From NCBI GenBank assembly GCA_030684575.1, contig JAUXVD010000012.1:62001-126000 (forward strand): a stretch of DNA of 64,000 bases, read 5' to 3'. This DNA is from Nitrospirota bacterium (GTDB taxonomy: Bacteria; Nitrospirota; Nitrospiria; Nitrospirales; Nitrospiraceae). The notes under the pieces were generated by a model, which searched no databases, was not told where the DNA came from, and saw only the letters and a list, made by a program, of their open reading frames with translations. Shown in pieces: positions 33,635-41,260 of the stretch; position 1 is the first letter of the stretch, and every line of letters begins with the position of its first letter. A program made the position numbers and the translations under genes.

Positions 33635-33866
33635 GGCTGTACCTCCTGATTTCGAGCTTGAGACATTCACCGCGACCGAGGTAGCGAGTGGGATGAACAG
33701 GCTGGCACCTCTCCAGCATAAGAGCCCTCGCCACCCTTATGCCACTCATAACTCTCGCGCCGGCTCAGTCACGCCCTCACGCCCACTCAGGACCACGGCG
33801 GCGTGCGATACGCGACCGGTCTGTGTAATGACATGGCCTCTGGAGATTGATTGAGCTTCGTTCGAG

Positions 33867-34229
33867 TCACTCTTGGAGTCTGGCGACCAGGAGGCCGATG
33901 ATCGCCGCCGCGCCACCCAGGCAGCAGAGCACAAAGCCCGCTGCGCCGAGCAGGAACCAGGGACGAACAGGTCTGAAGTCAGATGGTGAGAGCTGCGCAT
34001 GCCACGCGACCGGATCCCTCCACCAACGTGGCGGAAGCGTCACCCGTGGCGCCAGCTGCCGATAGAGTGTCACGTGGTACCACAGGCCCGTCGGAATCCC
34101 GATGAGGAGGCCCACAGCCAAGACCCAGAGCCCCAGCTCGATCATGATCTGCGGCGTAACCACAACCGTGGCAAGCGCGATCGCGCACAGCCCCACGAGA
34201 CTAGCGAGTACCAGCAGAAACTCCAGCAT
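33867..34229 (-). CDS. Small membrane protein, three transmembrane segments
   Basis: 120 residues, starting MLEFLLVLASLVGLCAIALA, with further hydrophobic segments at about 29-51 and 90-116 and a basic, tryptophan-containing loop between (PRVTLPPRWWRDPVAW). No family recognised. A family-1 repeat (copy 7) begins about 65 bases upstream of its start. Nothing is seen in the 230 bases between its stop and the discoidin-like gene. Confidence 0.7.
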   Translation of the reverse strand: MLEFLLVLASLVGLCAIALATVVVTPQIMIELGLWVLAVGLLIGIPTGLWYHVTLYRQLAPRVTLPPRWWRDPVAWHAQLSPSDFRPVRPWFLLGAAGFVLCCLGGAAAIIGLLVARLQE

Positions 34230-34293
34230 AGAATGGATTGTACCGGAATCTTCTGCAGGCGGAGGCAGTTCGTCTAAAAATCAGAACATCCTC

Positions 34294-34422
34294 GCAGGAT
34301 GCTCAAAAAGTTCGTCCAGCGAGGCCGCAGGCGAATCGAAACCGGAGGCGTACCCTCAGGGGTACGTTGAGGATTTCGATGAGCCGAGAACGAAGCTGGC
34401 GGACTGTTTCAGCATCCTGCTA
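34294..34422. repeat. Family-1 palindromic repeat, copy 7
   Basis: GCAGGATGCTCAAAAAGTTCG at the left and ACTGTTTCAGCATCCTGCTA at the right, apex GTACCCTCAGGGGTAC. The right end is CTA, 8 bases before the stop of the minus-strand sterol desaturase-like gene at 34431. It forms the left border of the accessory tract. Confidence 0.92.
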
Positions 34423-34430
34423 GATCGGAG

Positions 34431-35249
34431 TCATGGTTGGGTACGCCCGACGTAGCGCCCGAGCCGCGTCACAAACGGGAACCGCAACATCATGAACAGG
34501 TTCAAACAGACCGGGGGGCCCAGGTGCTCGAGGCCGATCGTCATCCCCGTCTGCCCCAAGGCCGGTTCCGGACAATAGGTTCCGAACAGCCGGTCCCACC
34601 AGGGCACATTGAATCCATAGTTGCTGTTGGTTTCGCGCACGTCCACTGAATGGTGGATGCGGTGCATGTCCGGCGTGACGATGAACCAGCGGAGATAGGG
34701 CTCGGCTGCGAGGGGGAGCTTCACATTGCTGTGATTGAACAGGGCCGTGCTGTTCAGCACGATCTCGAAGACCACCACCGCCAGGGGAGCGACCCCCAGC
34801 GCCACCACCGCTGCGCTCTTGACCATCACCGAGAGCACCATCTCCACCGGATGAAACCGCACCCCGCTGGACACATCCAGATCCAGATCTGAGTGATGCA
34901 TCATATGAAACCGCCAGAGGATCGGAACCAGATGGAACACCTGATGCTGCCAGTAGATGATGAAATCAAGCGCCACCACGGCCACACCCATTTCGAGCCA
35001 GGCCGGTCCGTCAATCCAGTTCAAAAGCCCCCACCCGCGCTCCTGCGCCATCACCGCCATCGCAACCACGCCACCAGCAAACAGCACGCGCGCGATGACC
35101 GTATTCATGATGACGATCGTGAGGTTGCCGCCCCACCGGCAGAGCTTCGAAGCCGTCAACACACGGCGCGGCGCCAGCATTTCCCACGTGGCCATGATGA
35201 CCAGCACGGACAGATACGAACCCACCCGAACCAGATCTGCAGATCCCAT
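34431..35249 (-). CDS. Sterol desaturase/fatty acid hydroxylase family protein
   Basis: 272 residues from ATG 35249, with GAGGAGAGG upstream; a longer frame starts at 35288. Several membrane segments and the four histidine clusters of the family: WQHQVFH, FHMMHHSD, RFHP and HRIHHS, which bind a di-iron centre. The family hydroxylates or desaturates lipids, sterols or carotenoids; the substrate cannot be told from sequence. The gene is downstream of, and in line with, the minus-strand run that follows to 40.7 kb. Confidence 0.87.
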   Translation of the reverse strand: MGSADLVRVGSYLSVLVIMATWEMLAPRRVLTASKLCRWGGNLTIVIMNTVIARVLFAGGVVAMAVMAQERGWGLLNWIDGPAWLEMGVAVVALDFIIYWQHQVFHLVPILWRFHMMHHSDLDLDVSSGVRFHPVEMVLSVMVKSAAVVALGVAPLAVVVFEIVLNSTALFNHSNVKLPLAAEPYLRWFIVTPDMHRIHHSVDVRETNSNYGFNVPWWDRLFGTYCPEPALGQTGMTIGLEHLGPPVCLNLFMMLRFPFVTRLGRYVGRTQP

Positions 35250-35323
35250 AACAATCCTCTCCTCGACTTCAATACCACCCGATAGCACGTAAGAGGCGCG
35301 AACGATGGAATGGATTCAGGCTG

Positions 35324-35341
35324 ATCAATGGTTCCAGGAAC
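35324..35341. repeat. Short dyad repeat S, copy 1
   Basis: ATCAATGGTTCCAGGAAC: a GGTTCC-w-GGAACC-type dyad preceded by AATCAAT-like sequence. Four copies of this element are found between 35.3 and 39.6 kb and none recognised elsewhere in the window. Confidence 0.65.
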
Positions 35342-35363
35342 TCTCTTCCATTCTTGACCTGTT

Positions 35364-35834
35364 CTACAGGCCGAGGTCGGAGAGTCCCGGATGGTCATCA
35401 GGGCGGCGGCCCAGCGGCCAGTGATATTTGCGCTCCTGCTCGCTGATCGGCAAATCGTTGATGCTGGCGATGCGACGGCGCATATATCCCTGGTCGTCGA
35501 ATTCCCAGTTTTCGTTACCGTAGGACCGGAACCATCTGCCGGCAGCGTCATGCCATTCATAGGCGAACCTGACGGCGATGCGGTTCCCGTTGAAGGCCCA
35601 GAGTTCTTTGATCAGACGATAGTCCAACTCCTTCTTCCATTTTCCGGTCAAGAACTGCACGATGGCTTCGCGGCCGGCCAGGAACTCCGCGCGATTGCGC
35701 CAGACACTGTCCGGCGTGTATGCCAGCGCAACCCGCTGCGGGTCACGCATGTTCCAGGCATCTTCGGCCATGCGAACTTTTTGAGCAGCCGTGGTCGCGT
35801 CGAATGGCGGCAATGGTGGTCTTGGGGCTTCCAT
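35364..35834 (-). CDS. DUF1348/NTF2-like protein
   Basis: 156 residues from ATG 35834 (AAGGAG upstream), matching the usual length of the nuclear-transport-factor-2-like DUF1348 family. Typical segments: [56 protein letters not shown] and the ending [14 protein letters not shown]. The cone-shaped fold binds small molecules and some members are isomerases or dehydratases, but no catalytic set is identified. It is a single-gene module of the accessory tract. Confidence 0.88.
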   Translation of the reverse strand: MEAPRPPLPPFDATTAAQKVRMAEDAWNMRDPQRVALAYTPDSVWRNRAEFLAGREAIVQFLTGKWKKELDYRLIKELWAFNGNRIAVRFAYEWHDAAGRWFRSYGNENWEFDDQGYMRRRIASINDLPISEQERKYHWPLGRRPDDHPGLSDLGL

Positions 35835-35911
35835 ATCGCTCCTTAACTCATCGGTACTGTCGTTGGACTGCATGAGGCTCGACCCTGTTCAGACAGCGAT
35901 ATACAACGCGA

Positions 35912-36370
35912 CTAATTGACGCACTGCATAGCTTTGCCGACCCGCGTCAGGGCAGGCCTGAGTATACCGCTAATCTCCATAAAGGAGCCTATCGGCGCTT
36001 CCTTGTCCGTGAGAATCGTGGATATCCGCATCCAGGAGGTTGCTTGCTTGATCGAGCAACCGGAAGCTCGTGCCGTGCACAAGGCATCACAAATGGGGAT
36101 GCTGGTTGCGGCGCAGTTATAGGTCCTCACCACGTAGCGCGTCCAGACTGACGGGGCTCGCAATTGGTTCCAAGTCTCGTATACGGGCTTCCAGGTGACG
36201 TTATACGAATAGGTGGTCGGCGAGTCGCATCGGGGGGCGTCGGTCGCGATCTGAGTCACATGCCACGGCTTAACCGGCGGCGTGACCTTGATATCGGCGT
36301 ACAGAGGTGAGGCGGACACAACGAGAGACATGATCACGACCGCTGAACATACGAGGCTTCTCTGCTTCAC
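35912..36370 (-). CDS. Secreted cysteine-containing hypothetical protein
   Basis: 152 residues from a GTG at 36370 preceded by AGGAGG; the longer frame upstream is ignored. Signal peptide (SLVCSAVVIMSLVVSASPLYA) then a mature domain with six cysteines (PRCD, TYNC, PICDALC, ASGC, MQC), likely disulfide-bonded in the periplasm. No known family recognised. It belongs to the minus-strand run and lies 78 bases upstream of the DUF1348 gene. Confidence 0.65.
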   Translation of the reverse strand: MKQRSLVCSAVVIMSLVVSASPLYADIKVTPPVKPWHVTQIATDAPRCDSPTTYSYNVTWKPVYETWNQLRAPSVWTRYVVRTYNCAATSIPICDALCTARASGCSIKQATSWMRISTILTDKEAPIGSFMEISGILRPALTRVGKAMQCVN

Positions 36371-36464
36371 GATTTCCTCCTGGCCAAGATTAGAACATGG
36401 AGACATTCATCGGCGGCTGAACTTTTTGTCGGTGCAAGGATATTCATGATCAACCATTCCGCGC

Positions 36465-36845
36465 TTACGCCCCCGCATATTGAGGCCTTGTAAACCAATA
36501 AGCCCAGGCAATCAATATGCCTTGAAGGAACAGCCGGAGCCATAGACCAAGCGGCGAGGCCCAGGGATACAGTTCAGAGTGCACGGCCATGTGCACATTC
36601 GCAGGAAAAACCGCGATCAACAAGGCGATCAGCCCCCATGCCGCCAACCGCGACCACCGCTCGAACAGCAGAAGTCCTCCCAACCCGATCTCCGCCACAC
36701 CACTGATGTACACCAGTGCCACAGGCCACGGCAGGTACGGTGGCATGATGCTCACATAGAACGGCATGTGAAGGAAATGGTTCGCTCCGGCCGCGATAAA
36801 GAACAGGCCATACAGCCAGCGCGAAATGTGTTTGAGGCGATTCAT
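36465..36845 (-). CDS. DoxX-like membrane protein
   Basis: 126 residues with four membrane segments. The family pattern is visible: RWLYGLFFIAAGANHFLHMP near the start, LVYISGVAEIGLGGLLLFER in the second segment and a histidine-containing third, FPANVHMAVHS. DoxX-type proteins sit in the inner membrane, sometimes with thiosulfate-oxidising or redox partners, none of which is present. Short repeat S copy 2 lies just upstream of its start. Confidence 0.85.
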   Translation of the reverse strand: MNRLKHISRWLYGLFFIAAGANHFLHMPFYVSIMPPYLPWPVALVYISGVAEIGLGGLLLFERWSRLAAWGLIALLIAVFPANVHMAVHSELYPWASPLGLWLRLFLQGILIAWAYWFTRPQYAGA

Positions 36846-36870
36846 CGCTCAAGCCAGAGCTGGCGAGGAC

Positions 36871-36892
36871 AATCAATGGCTCCTGGAACCCT
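36871..36892. repeat. Short dyad repeat S, copy 2
   Basis: AATCAATGGCTCCTGGAACCC: same element as copies 1, 3 and 4, with one change in the left half-site. Confidence 0.65.
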
Positions 36893-36925
36893 TGCCCCGG
36901 ATTTAGCAATCACGTCTTTGACCTG

Positions 36926-37384
36926 TCAACGGCATTCAGCGTCCCAGCTTCGACGCTCCTTAGAATTCTCCGGAGGCATGCGCGCACAGGGATTCGCTGG
37001 AGAAGACCTGATTGGTGAAGACACTGCGGGCTTCGCAGCAGGGGGGCGCAATCCAGGGTACTTTGCCTGAACGACAACGGACAGTTGCCATACCACCAAT
37101 GCACTCACCACGGTTGCCACGATCACAGCGCCGGCAAGCCCCACGCCATATCGCCGGAGCAGCCACTCAACCAACCCACCGGTCAGCGCAGCCGATGTCA
37201 TGCCAGCGACAAGGCCGCCCAATGCGAACAAACTATAAAACCCCAACACAAACACCATCGCGAAACTATCGGCATTGGGGGTAACTCCATGGTAACCCCC
37301 AAATCCTACCCACGCGCCCCACATGCCACCGAGCACAGGCCATGAGATGCGGACGGCCTGCCAGAACCTATTCCCATCCTTCAT
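36926..37384 (-). CDS. Membrane protein, three to four transmembrane segments
   Basis: 152 residues from ATG 37384; the longer frame overlaps the preceding gene. Hydrophobic segments at about 10-32, 38-70 and 78-105, then a proline/serine-rich tail. Its ATG shares one base with the TGA of the upstream gene (TGATG), so it is translationally coupled to it. No family is recognised. Confidence 0.68.
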   Translation of the reverse strand: MKDGNRFWQAVRISWPVLGGMWGAWVGFGGYHGVTPNADSFAMVFVLGFYSLFALGGLVAGMTSAALTGGLVEWLLRRYGVGLAGAVIVATVVSALVVWQLSVVVQAKYPGLRPPAAKPAVSSPIRSSPANPCARMPPENSKERRSWDAECR

Positions 37385-37839
37385 CACTTGCTTGTTCCTG
37401 ACAGCAAGCGCTCTATGGCTTGACGCGCCCCAAGGAGGTGACGTGCCGCAGTTTCTATCTTTTGTAGTTGGCACCCACCGGACGGTTCATGCCACGTCAA
37501 CGTCAAGGATTGATTAAACCCGCTGCTGAGGGCAAGCTTTTCCAATGGCATCACGCGTAGTTGGGGAGACGCCTGAACGGGAATGATGGTGTCGACGTGC
37601 AACGACTGCTGCCGATTACGCCATTGTATTCGAGCGCCAAGCCAGTCACCCGCCCCGCCATCGATAAGCACCCAGCCCCAGCCATCAGCACTCAGACTCA
37701 GATAGCAGTAGGCGCCCTGCTGACCAGTACCGGCCCATTCACCCGAAAAGAAGTTGGGCGAATGATCAGGCAGAGGCGTTAATGCTTGTGCAGTCCCCAA
37801 CCACACAAATACCAGTACGAGTCCTATGAAATAGCGCAT
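37384..37839 (-). CDS. Secreted hypothetical protein, 151 aa
   Basis: Signal peptide MRYFIGLVLVFVWLGTAQAL, then a beta-rich small domain with GEWAGTGQQGAYCYLSLS and a second cysteine in PSGGCQLQK that could form one disulfide. The end (QKIETAARHLLGARQAIERL) is helical. It is coupled to the next membrane gene by TGATG. The family is unknown. Confidence 0.68.
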   Translation of the reverse strand: MRYFIGLVLVFVWLGTAQALTPLPDHSPNFFSGEWAGTGQQGAYCYLSLSADGWGWVLIDGGAGDWLGARIQWRNRQQSLHVDTIIPVQASPQLRVMPLEKLALSSGFNQSLTLTWHEPSGGCQLQKIETAARHLLGARQAIERLLSGTSK

Positions 37840-38041
37840 GTTCCGACCTTACGGAGCGAGTCAAGAAGCCGAGCAGAGACCACGCTGTCCTGGACCGGAA
37901 CCAGTATGAGGTCTAGATGAATAGACAACTTGTCTCTCCGTCCGTGGGGTCACGATGGCTCGATGAGCCGTGCACCTAATCGTTGAGTTCGGGAACGGCC
38001 TTTATGGCTCAGCCCCCTTTGCTTTCGCTTAAGGGTGGGCC

Positions 38042-38536
38042 TCATTGGGATAGAATCGTCTTCTTTTCTACGTCAAATTCTTGCTGGGTGATCGTTCCAC
38101 TATCCAACAGTGACTTCAACGTCTTCAGACGCTCGTACATCACGTCTTTGCTCACGGAAGCAGGTGCTGTCTTGGGGTCATTCACACAGACAAAAACGAG
38201 TTCAATTCTGGGGAAATTTCCCAGAATGTGCGGAGGCGTCGATGTCTGCTCCGTAATCACCTGAGGCACTTTCCCATTTCTGGCGCAAAAGGCTTCTGTC
38301 CTCTGCGTCGCACTGCCTCTAACGGACTGCACAGACGTAAAGAGCAAGGCCCCTTGATGAAAGATTCGATACTTCACACTGCCTGGCATGTCCTCGCTGA
38401 CAAAGTGGACCTCACCCCCATAGACCGCACCTTCAAAATCTGAGGCACTTTTATCCGCCATCTGTACCGGTGAGGCCGTAGCGCAACCTACCATCAACAA
38501 AACAACGATCAGTGCAATGCTTTCTAGAGTACGCAT
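38042..38536 (-). CDS. SHOCT-domain lipoprotein
   Basis: 164 residues from ATG 38536 (GGAGG upstream). Lipobox LMVGC at about 14-18 after a hydrophobic helix, a middle domain of unknown type with two cysteine pairs, and a C-terminal SHOCT motif, YERLKTLKSLLDSGTITQQE, at about 132-151. SHOCT is a short helical module at the ends of unrelated, often regulatory or envelope, proteins. It lies directly downstream of the DUF1272 gene. Confidence 0.8.
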   Translation of the reverse strand: MRTLESIALIVVLLMVGCATASPVQMADKSASDFEGAVYGGEVHFVSEDMPGSVKYRIFHQGALLFTSVQSVRGSATQRTEAFCARNGKVPQVITEQTSTPPHILGNFPRIELVFVCVNDPKTAPASVSKDVMYERLKTLKSLLDSGTITQQEFDVEKKTILSQ

Positions 38537-38553
38537 GTCTGTTTCAACCTCCG

Positions 38554-38874
38554 TCACGAACCTACTAGAGAGTGGCGGCCAAGCACATTGCTACGCATTA
38601 TCTGGCTCCGAGAGCAATCAATGGTTCCAAGACCCTTTATCCATCCCATCGTACCAGCCGGATCCTTGCCGAGGAAATTATCGCCATTCCAATTCATCGA
38701 AGGTCTGATTGGCCTTGGAGCGAACCCGCCGCCGCAATTGGGGCAGACATTTCCCAGGACCTGTTCGACACAGGCCACGCAGAACGTACATTCATACCAA
38801 CAGATCCGCGCCTCAATCGAATCAGGCGGCAGCGCCCTGTTGCAGTGCTCGCATGTCGGTCTGAGTTCAAGCAT
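38554..38874 (-). CDS. DUF1272 zinc-ribbon-like protein with a repeat-derived tail
   Basis: 106 residues. The first 60 match DUF1272: MLELRPTCEHCNRALPPDS, ARICWYECTFCVACVEQVL and VCPNCGGGF, a metal-binding cysteine-rich small domain. The family usually ends soon after the PRRP-like segment; here about 40 residues follow, and the segment around GLGTIDCSRSQ is encoded by repeat S copy 3. The natural stop seems to have been lost and the frame extended into the repeat. The SHOCT-lipoprotein start is 18 bases downstream of its stop. Confidence 0.82.
   Translation of the reverse strand: MLELRPTCEHCNRALPPDSIEARICWYECTFCVACVEQVLGNVCPNCGGGFAPRPIRPSMNWNGDNFLGKDPAGTMGWIKGLGTIDCSRSQIMRSNVLGRHSLVGS
38615..38637. 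repeat. Short dyad repeat S, copy 3 (inside the DUF1272 frame)
   Basis: CAATCAATGGTTCCAAGACC, same orientation as the other copies. It lies within the coding frame of the DUF1272 protein. Confidence 0.65.
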
Positions 38875-38937
38875 GGTGCCTAGCTATGACGCTACCCACA
38901 ATGTAGGATCAATCGTTCCTGAAACATTTTTCTTCGC

Positions 38938-39420
38938 TTAAAGTTTGCCTAGTTCCTTGGAGTACGGAAATGACTGAACAACTTTCTGCATCCTCATTGC
39001 GCGCATACTGGAAGGAATGGTGGAGAAAAGCGCACCTGTCCCAACCAAAGAGAGGATTACTTTCATCCCCCACAATATAGTATGTGGCGCACCCTCAGGA
39101 GAAAGTTCCGGCGAGAAGGACGAGGCCATTGAGAGGAACACAATCCCTAAGAACATCGAATAGAGAATTTTTACTTTCAAACGAAGTAGCTCTATGGCCA
39201 TTAATAATTGAAGTGGCGAATCCTCTACTGCCTTTTCTAGCAACTGCGCACGGAACTGATTCTGCGCTTCTAGTCGCCTCGTCCATGATGTAAAGAGCTT
39301 ACTCATAATGGTATCTATGGGCCACTTTAAATAGGCCGCGAGAAGATTCAGACCAAGGCCAACGAATACGACACTCATCCACCAAGAAGTATCGCCTAAG
39401 TTGTCATAGAATCCTTGCAT
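38938..39420 (-). CDS. Membrane protein, three transmembrane segments
   Basis: 160 residues from ATG 39420 with AAGGAG upstream. Hydrophobic segments at about 12-32, 86-105 and 118-138; between the first two a charged helical region (TIMSKLFTSWTRRLEAQNQ). No family recognised. The DNA is AT-richer than the flanking core genome. Confidence 0.62.
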   Translation of the reverse strand: MQGFYDNLGDTSWWMSVVFVGLGLNLLAAYLKWPIDTIMSKLFTSWTRRLEAQNQFRAQLLEKAVEDSPLQLLMAIELLRLKVKILYSMFLGIVFLSMASSFSPELSPEGAPHTILWGMKVILSLVGTGALFSTIPSSMRAMRMQKVVQSFPYSKELGKL

Positions 39421-39507
39421 CAAGGCTCCTTGGGTGAGAAATGATCAAACCAATGAAGGCATTCTGAATTTCGCCTAATAGCTAGACGGCTCACCAAATA
39501 GCGTGGC

Positions 39508-39531
39508 AATCAATGGTTCTTGGAACCTTTA
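39508..39531. repeat. Short dyad repeat S, copy 4
   Basis: AATCAATGGTTCTTGGAACC, then TTTA as in copy 3. It sits between the membrane gene and the DUF4145-like gene. Confidence 0.68.
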
Positions 39532-39635
39532 TCGGCTCCAGAGCGTCCCCATTTACTTCCCCAAGGATTGATAGAAGACTCGCGGCCATGGTTTCAACCG
39601 CGAGGGATCTAAAAGATTTCCGGCTCAGCCCACTT

Positions 39636-40403
39636 TCATTTTCGCTTTCGTGCTGGCCCCTTGCGTGCATTCACCGATTTGACTAAACGAGTAATAACAC
39701 TGGGATGCTTAGAGTAAAGACCTGCCAACACGGACTCAAAGATGTCGAGCGCGTCGAAGACAGCCTCACGAGTCAGCGCATTAGAATGACTACCGGCGTT
39801 GCCTATCCACTTGATCGCAATAAGGGAGTCATGGGCAGCCGTATGCTTCCCCTTGATCTTGGAAATACGATTATGAAGATTGATTGGCTCGCGCTTACCC
39901 TTGACGTTAACAGTTAGCCTTTGAACGCGTAGTGAATCTAATAGCCGCTCGATGGCAGCGCGGATGCGATTTCCAGCGGATGCGTAGTCGCTCCAAGAAG
40001 CGACAAATGCTTGCTCCAATTCAGAAACAACCTTTGCTGGAGCGTTTACTGGAATGTCGATTAGTCGTGGCGATGGCAGAAAGTACTTCGGAGAAAAGAC
40101 ATCTTCATATGACATATTTCCCATGTACTCATCGGGTCGTTCCGCGACCATTCCCGTACCAGCGACGACCGCTATCTCACTGCATCTGTGGTTATCACAC
40201 TTGAGCATGGCCCCAAATCGTAGCTCAACCCAGCTGGGATCGAATGATTCGTCTGAAGAAGAGGCCCGCGTGTCCCCAGTCCATGAAGATACCAGCGAGT
40301 CTGGCACCAAACGAAAGTGACCGCCACGACAGCGAGGGCACGGCCAGTTAGGCGCCCCTTCCTTTGTGATTGATTTCGAGTAAAGATTGCGATCAACAGG
40401 CAT
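39636..40403 (-). CDS. DUF4145-like protein with N-terminal zinc-finger-like cysteines
   Basis: 255 residues from ATG 40403 (a TTG further up is in frame). The N-terminus has WPCPRCRGGHFRL and a second pair LKCDNHRCSEIAV, a likely zinc site. The C-terminal part (about 140-240: AFVASWSDYASAGNRIRAAI, ... HDSLIAIKWIGNAGSH) matches the DUF4145 pattern, a helical domain often found in or near restriction-modification and other defence loci. No methylase or nuclease partner is visible here. The DNA is AT-richer, suggesting transfer. Confidence 0.78.
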   Translation of the reverse strand: MPVDRNLYSKSITKEGAPNWPCPRCRGGHFRLVPDSLVSSWTGDTRASSSDESFDPSWVELRFGAMLKCDNHRCSEIAVVAGTGMVAERPDEYMGNMSYEDVFSPKYFLPSPRLIDIPVNAPAKVVSELEQAFVASWSDYASAGNRIRAAIERLLDSLRVQRLTVNVKGKREPINLHNRISKIKGKHTAAHDSLIAIKWIGNAGSHSNALTREAVFDALDIFESVLAGLYSKHPSVITRLVKSVNARKGPARKRK

Positions 40404-40701
40404 AGATTTCCAATACTCGACGATAGCCAAACACGGTTATACCGGAAACCGACACATGAGACTTTACATATTTCAGCAATTTCCGTAACAGCCGAGAGGA
40501 TTTACCGGGTGAGACCCCTTTGCCTTTCCTTGTGGATTTCGCATACTGCTTGCGCACCGTTTGAATTAGATACTGGTTCTTGCGAAGTTCTGCTCGTATT
40601 AGCTCTACTGCTGCCTTTGAGAACAGAAACAGGGACATTCTGATTTGTTTGGCTACGGATCGCACAAGCTGAACACTGGCACGTGATTCTTGCGCGCGCA
40701 T
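40393..40701 (-). CDS. Small basic protein upstream of the DUF4145-like gene
   Basis: 102 residues, strongly basic (KSTRKGKGVSPGKSSRLL), overlapping the DUF4145-like gene start by about 11 bases. No motif recognised and no convincing ribosome-binding site; its first codons (GCGCGCAAG) lie in the second repeat family region. It may be a true small gene or an open frame by chance. Confidence 0.35.
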   Translation of the reverse strand: MRAQESRASVQLVRSVAKQIRMSLFLFSKAAVELIRAELRKNQYLIQTVRKQYAKSTRKGKGVSPGKSSRLLRKLLKYVKSHVSVSGITVFGYRRVLEIYAC

Positions 40702-41181
40702 AACATCTTGTCAACGACCCTTCCAAGCTTGCTCATATCTGCTTCAAGTGGGTAGTCTGTTTAGCCACCCACTGCGCTCGTCCAACGGGGCTCTTCTAAG
40801 GGCGCACGTTCCGAGAGCACAGAAAACTTTCCAATCTTCTTCTTGATTCATATCTACCTCTCCAAGGGGAGTAGCCAGATTGCCCTTCACTGCGCGCATT
40901 GAGGGAGCACATTCTGATCGTGCGGCCTCAGCGAGCAAGAAGGGCGGTCTGGCTGCTCCCCCTTCCTTATTCAATGCCCTTCCGAGCTCGCTCATGACTA
41001 TCTAAAAGGGCGGCCTGGTTGATCCTCTATTGCGCGCGTCGAACGATATAAACGATCCTTCCAAGCTTGCTCGCTATCTCTTCAGGGATGGGGACTGATT
41101 GATCTTCCACTGCGTGCGTCCAACGAGGGCCTTCTAAGGCCGCGCGTTGCGCGAGCACAGAAGATCATCAGGCTCCATCCC
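40680..41181. repeat. Cluster of family-2 palindromic repeats
   Basis: About five units in various states of decay. The best, at 41085-41181, is bounded by GGGATGG / CCATCCC, has an inner pair TGATCTTC / GAAGATCA and a core GGCCTTCTAAGGCC within GCGTCCAACGAGGG and GCGCGTTGCGCGAGCA. Others at about 40766-40827 and 40880-41075 show the same core with more changes. The unit is palindromic and unrelated to family 1. No coding sequence is seen in the 559 bases from 40702 to 41260. Confidence 0.75.
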
Positions 41182-41222
41182 CTCCCCCCTCTGAAAGGAT
41201 CCTCCCCCTCGCGCCATACCCT

Positions 41223-41248
41223 GAGTAGGAACAGTGATTCTCCTACTC
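41223..41248. promoter_or_regulatory. Hairpin in the leader of the RnfD-like gene
   Basis: GAGTAGGA, 10-base loop, TCCTACTC, ending 2 bases before the GAGGTG ribosome-binding site (41251-41256) of the ATG at 41261. It could affect translation or be a binding site; function unproved. Confidence 0.4.
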
Positions 41249-41260
41249 ACGAGGTGCCGG

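Noticed and set aside
35250-40701. A chromosomal integron cassette array
   Set aside because: Same-strand short genes fit, but no paired RYYYAAC/GTTRRRY core sites of attC form were found, and no integrase gene is in the window.
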